DNA of 11,193 bases from Chloroflexia bacterium (GTDB lineage: Bacteria; Chloroflexota; Chloroflexia; Thermomicrobiales; UBA6265): the NCBI GenBank assembly GCA_013696525.1, contig JACCYK010000201.1, positions 1-11,193 on the forward strand. The letters are read 5' to 3'. Within the stretch, counting starts at the first letter, position 1, and the number at the start of each line of letters is the position of its first letter. Below, piece by piece: positions 6,678-11,193 of this stretch. A program made the position numbers and the translations under genes. Below the pieces are notes generated by a model. It saw only the letters and a program-made list of their open reading frames with translations, searched no databases and was not told the origin of the DNA.

Positions 6678-7404
6678 GGCGAATGGAGGGGAGGACCGGG
6701 CGCCGTATCGCCTGCGGTTGAAGGAGTTGCCGGCGGATGAGCGGCCCCGCGAGCGGTTGAAGATGCGCGGCGCCTCGTCCCTGAGCGATAGCGATCTGAT
6801 CGCGATCCTGCTCAACACGGGAACCGTTGGCCTCACCGTCACTGATCTGGCGCAACGGTTAATCGTGGAGCAGGGCGGGCTGCGGGGATTGATGCGGCTC
6901 GAGGTGAGCGAGCTGGCGCGGATTCGAGGCGTGGGCGACGCCAAGGCGGTGCGGGTAAAGGCGGCGCTGGAGCTGGGGCGCCGGCTGGCGGCGCATATCC
7001 CCGATGCCCGGCCCCAAATCGCCTCGCCCGACGACATCGTCACCCTGGTCCAGATCGAGATGGCGGCGCTCGACCAGGAGCAGCTCCGGGTCGTCCTGCT
7101 CGACACCAAGAACCGGGTGCTGGCGATCCGGACGGTTTACCAGGGGAGCGTCAATTCGGCCCAAATTCGGGTGGCCGAGGTCTTCCGGGATGCGATCCGC
7201 CACAACGCGGTGGCGGTCGTCGCGGTCCACAACCACCCCTCCGGCGACCCGACGCCCTCCGCCGCCGACGTGGCGGTAACGGCGGAGTTAGCGCGGGCCG
7301 GTGCCTTGCTCGACATCGAACTGCTCGACCATTTGGTCATCGGCGATGGGCGCTGGGTGTCGCTGCGCCGGCTCGGTCTCGGCTTCCCCAGTGGTACGAC
7401 CTGA
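6670..7404 (+). CDS. radC: RadC family protein (JAB/MPN domain)
   Basis: A 244-residue RadC, the usual length. The UPF0758 N-terminal region begins with KELPADERPRERL (18-30). A helix-hairpin-helix follows (ELARIRGVGDAKAVRVKAA, 81-99). The C-terminal JAB/MPN metal-binding domain has Glu170 (AEVFRDAI) and HNHPSGDPTPSAAD, with the His187-x-His189-x10-Asp200 zinc motif. The family's cellular role is unsettled: it was named for a DNA-repair phenotype later disputed, and the domain looks like a metalloprotease or nuclease-associated fold. The GTG start at 6670 lies inside the end of the dioxygenase gene and has only a weak GGGCGGGGC upstream, so translation probably depends on coupling. A relic of a second RadC tail lies at 8113-8208. 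Confidence 0.95.
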   Translation: MVEANGGEDRAPYRLRLKELPADERPRERLKMRGASSLSDSDLIAILLNTGTVGLTVTDLAQRLIVEQGGLRGLMRLEVSELARIRGVGDAKAVRVKAALELGRRLAAHIPDARPQIASPDDIVTLVQIEMAALDQEQLRVVLLDTKNRVLAIRTVYQGSVNSAQIRVAEVFRDAIRHNAVAVVAVHNHPSGDPTPSAADVAVTAELARAGALLDIELLDHLVIGDGRWVSLRRLGLGFPSGTT

Positions 7405-7426
7405 CTCGCCGCCGCGACGACATGGG

Positions 7427-7447
7427 AACTGGCGGTTGGCGCCGGTT
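7427..7447. terminator. Possible bidirectional hairpin between radC and the cupin gene
   Basis: AACTGGCG (7427-7434) and CGCCGGTT (7440-7447) form an 8-bp stem (one G-U wobble) with a 5-base loop between two convergent stops. No T-run follows on either strand, so this is only a weak terminator candidate. Confidence 0.3.
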
Positions 7448-7880
7448 AGCCGACGGTGCCTTGGCCCTCGCGGTTGGGGGTGCCGACAATGTTGCTGTTG
7501 GGCGGCTGCAGCATGTCGTCAAAGTGCTGGGTGAACATCGCGGCCGCGAAGAAGCCGACCGCGCGCAATGGCTCGGTTCCGGTGTTCACCAGATCATGCC
7601 GGACATTGGTCGGCAGGACGAAGACGCTGCCGGGGCCGACCGGGAAGTTCCCGTCGTCCCGCTGCAGCTCGCCGGTGCCGGCGACGATGTATTGAGTTTC
7701 CTCGGTCTGATCGGTGTGCCAACCCAGACGGCCGCCCGGCTCGATCTCGAACACGATCGTGGTTGATTGGTCGGCACCATGACCACCGTACGTGACGAAG
7801 GCGCCACCCCAGCGGATCGTTGGCTCACCCTCGGCCGTGATCTGAACCCGCTCCAGTACGTTCGTCGCGATCGGGGTCAA
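7446..7880 (-). CDS. Single-domain cupin
   Basis: A 144-residue cupin beta-barrel. Cupin motif 1 is seen as G49-x5-H55-T-D57-x3-E61-x6-G68 and motif 2 as G84-x5-P90-T-N-x2-H95-x3-N99. The metal-binding set is therefore His55, Glu61 and His95, with Asp57 replacing the usual second histidine. It is probably a small metal-dependent dioxygenase, isomerase or sugar-binding cupin; the sequence does not say which. I place the start at TTG 7880 because AAGGAG lies six bases before it. The GTG at 7895 sits upstream of that site and has none of its own, and the frame stays open to 7922. No signal peptide is visible. It converges with radC. An acidic, Gln/Asn-rich tail follows the barrel. Confidence 0.82.
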   Translation of the reverse strand: MTPIATNVLERVQITAEGEPTIRWGGAFVTYGGHGADQSTTIVFEIEPGGRLGWHTDQTEETQYIVAGTGELQRDDGNFPVGPGSVFVLPTNVRHDLVNTGTEPLRAVGFFAAAMFTQHFDDMLQPPNSNIVGTPNREGQGTVG

Positions 7881-8372
7881 TGTTGTCTCCTTCACTGCTT
7901 GTCGCCAGCGCGGCGCCCTCATCCCCCGGAATCGCTCTCCACGGCGGAACGCTTTGGTTGCCCATGCTACTTGATGTGATCAGCTTACAGCGTACCGCCG
8001 TGTGATTCAAGACCGCGCCCGTGCGAGGTCGCGCCGGGGTGCTGCCAATGCCGGCGAAAACCATGCCCAGAAGGCCAGTGGCGTGGCCGCTGGCGAGACG
8101 AATAACTGCCACCGGGCCGGAACCCTGTTCGACATCGACCTGCTCGATGATCTGGTCGTTGACGACGGGCAACGGGTCTCCTGGCGCTGCCTGAGCAATG
8201 GCTTCCGCGGCGGATCAACCGGAGCCACGGGTACCGGCGGCGAGCATGGGGCTGTCCGGGAGTGGCACCGGGCCGGCAATCTCGGTCGTTCGCCGGAACG
8301 GTGAGCGATGACCGGCCTCGAAGCCTCCGGACGGTGCCAACCCTGCAACCGCGGGTCACTGACCGCCCGCGG
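7881..8372. other. Long intergenic region with a radC relic
   Basis: 492 bp between the cupin start and the stop of the Cys-rich gene. Open frames exist on both strands, but none has a good ribosome binding site or recognisable protein over its whole length. The only feature I can name is the RadC C-terminal relic at 8113-8208, with the hairpin at 8347-8374 at the far end. The cupin promoter must lie in the first part; no convincing -35/-10 pair was seen. Confidence 0.6.
8113..8208 (+). pseudogene. Degenerate RadC C-terminal fragment
   Basis: Translated in one frame, this segment reads RAGTLFDIDLLDDLVV and continues through DDGQRVSWRCLSNGFR. It aligns without gaps with the end of the intact RadC in this window (RAGALLDIELLDHLVI...). 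By hand count 19 of 32 residues and about 68 of 96 bases are identical. The zinc motif HNHPSGDP and everything before it are absent: only the last strands of the JAB/MPN fold remain. The frame continues open to 8304, past where RadC ends. It is best read as the remnant of a second radC copy after deletion and decay. A short open frame begins at an ATG-less start near 8002, but the N-terminal part shows no similarity I trust. Confidence 0.75.
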
Positions 8373-8374
8373 TT
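8347..8374 (-). terminator. Hairpin at the 3' end of the Cys-rich gene
   Basis: AACCGCGGG (8347-8355) and CCCGCGGTT (8366-8374) form a perfect 9-bp stem with a 10-base loop, starting within the TAA stop of the minus-strand Cys-rich gene. No T-run follows, so it would be a non-canonical terminator or a 3'-end stabilising stem. Confidence 0.45.
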
Positions 8375-9002
8375 ATCCTCCCGGATTGCACGGGTTCACG
8401 CAAAAACCGACGCCACGTCGACAGAAGCATCCGACCGAGGCCGTGTTCTTCGCGCAGAATGCTCCCGGTGCGAACGATGTGCAGCCGGCGTCCTTGGTGC
8501 AGTTGTTACAACTGGTCGTGGGGGTAGCGCCGCCGCATCGTGTCGCTCCTGACATCGTCGTATGACAATCGCAGCGAGGGCTACTTGAGCACGTGGCGAC
8601 GCCGTCGACACAGATATCGGCTCCGGTCGGACAACTACCTTGGCCGATCACGCACCGTCCTTGCGCGCACACGCTTCCAACCGTACAGTCCCGGTCACCG
8701 CGGCAGTCCTCAACCACGGTGCAGGCACCCTTGCAGCAGCGACGGCCTCCCGTGCAACTCGTGTCGGAGCAACAAGCGTCCTCCGCGATGCATTTACCCT
8801 TGCAAGGCTTCTTGCCGGACCGGCATTCGCATCGATTGCCGCACTTCGCGTCGCCGCGGCACTTGAGCTTCTTGCCGTTTTTCTCGCACCGCTTGCCAAG
8901 CTTGACGCAGGCAGCGTCGGCGTCGCCGCGGCCGGCGTTGAGACCGAAGAGCGCGATCACACTCCCGGACAGTCCCTGGAGTGACCGGCGCCGGGTGATC
9001 AA
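8373..9002 (-). CDS. Exported cysteine-rich protein (32 Cys) with Tat-like signal
   Basis: From the first canonical start (TTG at 9002) the protein has 209 residues. A twin-arginine-like signal, TRRRSLQGLSGSVIALFG, is followed by a likely cleavage site near ADAAC (28-32). The mature part has 32 cysteines by hand count, in short knots such as KPCKGKC, RCCKGAC, CNNC and CFC, with Lys/Arg-rich spacers early and Thr/Ser/Gly-rich ones later. An even cysteine number suits an all-disulfide extracellular protein. No enzymatic motif is seen; the function is unknown. The TTG has no ribosome binding site. In-frame codons upstream continue a homologous N-terminus to an ACG at 9050 behind AGGGAG (9066-9061), so the natural protein is probably 225 residues or the start has been lost. 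Confidence 0.75.
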   Translation of the reverse strand: MITRRRSLQGLSGSVIALFGLNAGRGDADAACVKLGKRCEKNGKKLKCRGDAKCGNRCECRSGKKPCKGKCIAEDACCSDTSCTGGRRCCKGACTVVEDCRGDRDCTVGSVCAQGRCVIGQGSCPTGADICVDGVATCSSSPRCDCHTTMSGATRCGGATPTTSCNNCTKDAGCTSFAPGAFCAKNTASVGCFCRRGVGFCVNPCNPGG

Positions 9003-9135
9003 CCCACCGGCGAGATTGCGGGCCAGATGGTCGAACCTGTCGCCTTCCGTGGGGACTGAACTCCCTTCGCGGCCAGGCGAATCGCCGCCTGCGCGTAGCG
9101 ACGAACCCGGACCGGATCCGACATCCCCACGCTAC

Positions 9136-9206
9136 GTCACTACGGACTGGGGGACATGGGTAATTTTCGTCACATCTTGTGCGACTGCCCGTCACCCGCG
9201 GGTCAC
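9136..9206 (+). repeat. Four GTCAC repeats on an 11-bp phase
   Basis: GTCAC occurs at 9136, 9169, 9191 and 9202, so the spacings are 33, 22 and 11 bp. All are multiples of one helical turn plus, and all lie on the same strand. The last two form adjacent 11-bp units (CGTCACCCGCG and GGTCACTGTGG, read from 9190 and 9201). Tandem 11-bp direct repeat units with a TCAC core are the form of PhoP/PhoB-type boxes bound by OmpR-family regulators. The element sits about 30 bp before the -35 candidate for the solute-binding protein gene. The pattern is seen; regulator binding is inference. Confidence 0.4.
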
Positions 9207-9241
9207 TGTGGCTCGGGAATTACGGCTTCCACGGGAATGGC

Positions 9242-9270
9242 TTGTGAGCGGAGGCTTGGGGTGCTAATCT
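9242..9270 (+). promoter_or_regulatory. Candidate promoter for the solute-binding protein gene
   Basis: TTGTGA (9242-9247) and TAATCT (9265-9270) are separated by 17 bases. The -35 matches four of six consensus bases and the -10 three. It would give a leader of about 160 nt. A weak promoter of this type would suit activation from the upstream GTCAC repeats. Confidence 0.3.
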
Positions 9271-9389
9271 GCGTCAATTACCTCACCCGGGCAACAACTG
9301 ACGGCGAAGGAGGACGCCCACGACAACCGGCACCCTGACAGATTCGGACTCGATTCGTGCCGCGGCGATGCGGTGAATGACAAGATTTG

Positions 9390-9407
9390 GCCAGCGGGGT
9401 TGCTGGC
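9390..9407 (+). promoter_or_regulatory. Leader hairpin before the solute-binding protein gene
   Basis: GCCAGC (9390-9395) and GCTGGC (9402-9407) form a perfect 6-bp stem with a 6-base loop. It lies 16 bases before the GAGGGAG ribosome binding site. It may be a modest leader structure; no T-run follows. Confidence 0.3.
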
Positions 9408-9437
9408 TGATGGACGATTCGTAGAGGGAGTGCAGCG

Positions 9438-11183
9438 ATGGGCAACGATCATTTTCGTCAACTCGTGCGCCTCGTTGAGAATGGCCAGATCGACCGCCGG
9501 CGCCTGGTCCAGTTGGCGGCCGCGCTCGGATTCTCGGCCGGTGCCGCCAATCTCGCCCTGATGCAGAGCGGCGCCGCGGCGGCCCAGGAGGGCGAACCGA
9601 ACCTGCTCACCGTTTCGACCGAGCAACCGCCGACCTGGATCCGGGTCTTCAACCCCCTCCTGGCGCAGGATGCCTCCCGCTGGCCGACCCAAGCTGGGAT
9701 CTATGAGCCGATGATCATCCACAACACGATTACCGGTGAAACGCTTCCCTGGCTGGCCTCCGAGTACTCGTACAGCGACGACAACCTGCAATTGACGTTC
9801 ACGCTGCGTGACGGCGTGCTCTGGTCGGACGGCGAAGCGCTGACCGCCGAGGACGTCAAGTTCACTTTCGACTACTTGACCGAGCACGCCGCGCTACCGG
9901 GGACGGAGGGCGTCCGCGGGGCGATCCCCTTCATCGAGAGCGTCGAGGCGACGGACGAGCTGACCGTGGTCTTCACCTTCACCCAGGTCTTCAGTCCGGG
10001 TCTCTTTGACGTCGGCGAGCAGATGATCGTGCCGCAACACATCTGGAGCGAGATCGAGGATCCGGTCACGTTCACCAACGAGAACCCGGTCGGGACTGGT
10101 CCCTTCACCGAGATCGGCACCTTCGAGGACCAGTACTACGAAGTGCTGAAGAACCCGAACTACTGGCAGGAAGGGCTGCCCTACATCGATGGCTTCCGCT
10201 TCCCGGTGCTGGCGACCAACGATGCGGCGAACCTGGCGATGGTCAACGGCGAGATCGACCTCGCCTCCCACTTCGTGCCCGATATCGAGACGGTCTACAT
10301 CGGCCGCGATCCCGAGCACTTCAACTACTGGTTCCCGGCGATCGGGGCGACGGTCCAGCTCTATGCCAACACCACGCGGGCGCCGTTTGATGACGTGAAC
10401 GTGCGCAAAGCGATCAGCATGGGCATTAACCGTGAACAGATCGTGGCGGTGGCGATGTACGACTACACGCATCCCGCCGACGCCACCGGTCTGAGCGACG
10501 CCTACGATGGCTGGCGCAACGCGGCGGCGGTGGAAGCCGGCGCCGAGTGGGTGACGATGAACGTCGAGCGCGCCAACCAGTTGCTCGACGAAGCGGGGCT
10601 GGCGCGGGCTGGCGATGTCCGGCGGCTGGCCGACGGCACCGAGATGAGCTACGACCTGAACGTCGTCTCCGGCTGGTCCGACTGGGTCTCCTCCTGCCAG
10701 ATCATGGCCCAAAACCTGGGCGATCTCGGGATCACGGTCCGGGTCCAGACCTACGACTTTCCCGCCTGGTTTGACCGGGTGACGCAGGGCGATTTCGACC
10801 TCTCGATCGGCTGGTCGAGCAACGGGCCGACGCCGTTCAACTTCTACCGGGGCGCGATGTCGAGCTCGACCTTCGTCGAGATCGGCGAAGTGGCGACTGA
10901 AAACTGGCAACGCTACGTGAGCGAGGCGGCGGATGAGTTGCTGACGCGGTTCGCGGCGGCGACGGAAGAAGCGGAGCAGATGGAGCTGGCGAACCAGTTG
11001 CAGATGATCTACGCCGAAGAAGCGCCTGGCATCCCGCTCTTCCCCGGTCCGAGCTGGGGCGAGTTCAACACGATGCGGTTCACCGACTTCCCCAGCGCCG
11101 ACAACCCCTACGCGGTGCTGTCGGCCTATCTCAACCCGGACCGGCTCATCATGATGACGACGATCAAGCCGATCGCGGAGTAA
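9438..11183 (+). CDS. ABC transporter solute-binding protein, family 5 (peptide/oligosaccharide)
   Basis: A 581-residue extracytoplasmic binding protein of the DppA/OppA-like SBP_bac_5 family, which captures peptides, nickel or oligosaccharides for an ABC importer. The N-terminus is a short helix (HFRQLVRLVENG), then RRRLVQLAAALGFSAG, a Tat-like signal with probable cleavage after AAAAQ near residue 50. No lipobox cysteine is seen. The typical family motifs are present: LRDGVLWSDGEALTAEDVKF, NPVGTGPF followed by NPNYW, VNVRKAISMGINREQI near residues 320-340, and NLGDLGITV. The closing FPSADNPYAVLSAY resembles oligosaccharide-binding members, so a sugar ligand is a fair but unproven guess. The ATG at 9438 follows GAGGGAG by seven bases. 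The stop overlaps a possible next start. Confidence 0.93.
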   Translation: MGNDHFRQLVRLVENGQIDRRRLVQLAAALGFSAGAANLALMQSGAAAAQEGEPNLLTVSTEQPPTWIRVFNPLLAQDASRWPTQAGIYEPMIIHNTITGETLPWLASEYSYSDDNLQLTFTLRDGVLWSDGEALTAEDVKFTFDYLTEHAALPGTEGVRGAIPFIESVEATDELTVVFTFTQVFSPGLFDVGEQMIVPQHIWSEIEDPVTFTNENPVGTGPFTEIGTFEDQYYEVLKNPNYWQEGLPYIDGFRFPVLATNDAANLAMVNGEIDLASHFVPDIETVYIGRDPEHFNYWFPAIGATVQLYANTTRAPFDDVNVRKAISMGINREQIVAVAMYDYTHPADATGLSDAYDGWRNAAAVEAGAEWVTMNVERANQLLDEAGLARAGDVRRLADGTEMSYDLNVVSGWSDWVSSCQIMAQNLGDLGITVRVQTYDFPAWFDRVTQGDFDLSIGWSSNGPTPFNFYRGAMSSSTFVEIGEVATENWQRYVSEAADELLTRFAAATEEAEQMELANQLQMIYAEEAPGIPLFPGPSWGEFNTMRFTDFPSADNPYAVLSAYLNPDRLIMMTTIKPIAE

Positions 11184-11193
11184 TGACCGGGCG
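11183..11193 (+). CDS. Possible start of a downstream ABC permease gene
   Basis: The TAA stop of the binding-protein gene overlaps an ATG (TAATG, ATG at 11183-11185), which would begin Met-Thr-Gly before the window ends. In family 5 systems a DppB-like permease commonly follows the binding protein. The GGAG at 11177-11180 is unusually close to this ATG, and three codons cannot identify a protein, so the true start may be further downstream. Confidence 0.25.

Larger units (their letters stand above)
9003..9437. other. Intergenic region upstream of the solute-binding protein gene
   Basis: 435 bp separating the divergent Cys-rich and solute-binding protein genes. The first 48 bp probably encode the true N-terminus of the Cys-rich protein. 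The rest holds phased GTCAC repeats (9136-9206), a promoter candidate (9242-9270), an AAGGAGG without a standard start codon (9307-9313) and a leader hairpin (9390-9407). No convincing complete gene is seen. Confidence 0.55.

Noticed and set aside
7825..8172. Minus-strand frame with a hydrophobic stretch (GLLGMVFAGIGS) resembling a membrane helix
   Set aside because: It overlaps the radC relic and cupin start, has no ribosome binding site, and the rest of the frame looks random.
8002..8304. Complete plus-strand gene of 100 codons
   Set aside because: No ribosome binding site and no recognisable protein outside the RadC-tail relic; treated as a pseudogene fragment.
8349..9208. Exact 13-bp direct repeat CCGCGGGTCACTG at 8349-8361 and 9196-9208 flanking the Cys-rich gene
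   Set aside because: In an 11-kb sequence of this G+C content a few exact 13-mer repeats are expected by chance, and there are no other signs of a mobile unit such as a target duplication or integrase.
9156..9338. 60-codon plus-strand frame in the intergenic region
   Set aside because: No ribosome binding site, crosses the promoter candidate, and no recognisable sequence.
9894..10910. 338-codon minus-strand frame inside the solute-binding protein gene
   Set aside because: Arg/Asp/His-rich shadow of a well-supported family 5 binding protein.

Overview
The window is GC-rich, about two thirds G+C by eye. It holds ten complete protein genes, the first codons of an eleventh gene at the left edge, and possibly the first codons of another at the right edge. 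At least four genes start with GTG and one or two with TTG. The gene set suggests a high-GC Gram-variable bacterium, and Chloroflexota (class Thermomicrobia or a relative) is my best guess. That guess rests on overall style: Cys-rich exported proteins with a short helix followed by an Arg-Arg signal, family 5 solute-binding proteins with the same N-terminus, and strong GGAGG ribosome binding sites. I cannot confirm it without a search. I see no CRISPR array, transposase, tRNA or rRNA.

Layout. On the minus strand at the left edge lie the first 10 codons of ffh (SRP54) and, transcribed toward it, ftsY (SRP receptor). This is a compact protein-targeting operon. Divergent from it is an MFS exporter, followed by a 67-residue DUF2795 protein that ends in a strong intrinsic terminator. 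A DsbA/FrnE-like thioredoxin-fold protein with a single cysteine runs toward them on the minus strand. It is separated from a divergent, unrecognised 123-residue gene by a promoter region with a 27-bp palindrome. Next come a gamma-glutamyltransferase-family Ntn hydrolase (minus), a divergent LigB-type dioxygenase overlapping radC by 8 bp (plus), and a cupin (minus).

The right third has long non-coding gaps. The first (7881-8372) carries a degenerate in-frame relic of a RadC C-terminus. Then comes a secreted protein with 32 cysteines (minus). The second gap (9003-9437) has helically phased GTCAC repeats and a candidate promoter. The window closes with a family 5 ABC-transporter solute-binding protein (plus), whose stop overlaps an ATG that may begin a permease gene.

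Functionally this is mostly core chromosome: SRP targeting, RadC, transport and small enzymes. The most interesting points are four. The Cys-rich gene and the solute-binding protein gene share an N-terminal export module whose start codon is ACG in one copy and ATG in the other. There is a RadC-tail relic about 0.7 kb from intact radC. The GGT homologue lacks the usual gamma-glutamyl-binding residues. A palindrome overlaps the -35 region of the DsbA-like gene. I found no clearly new multi-gene system.
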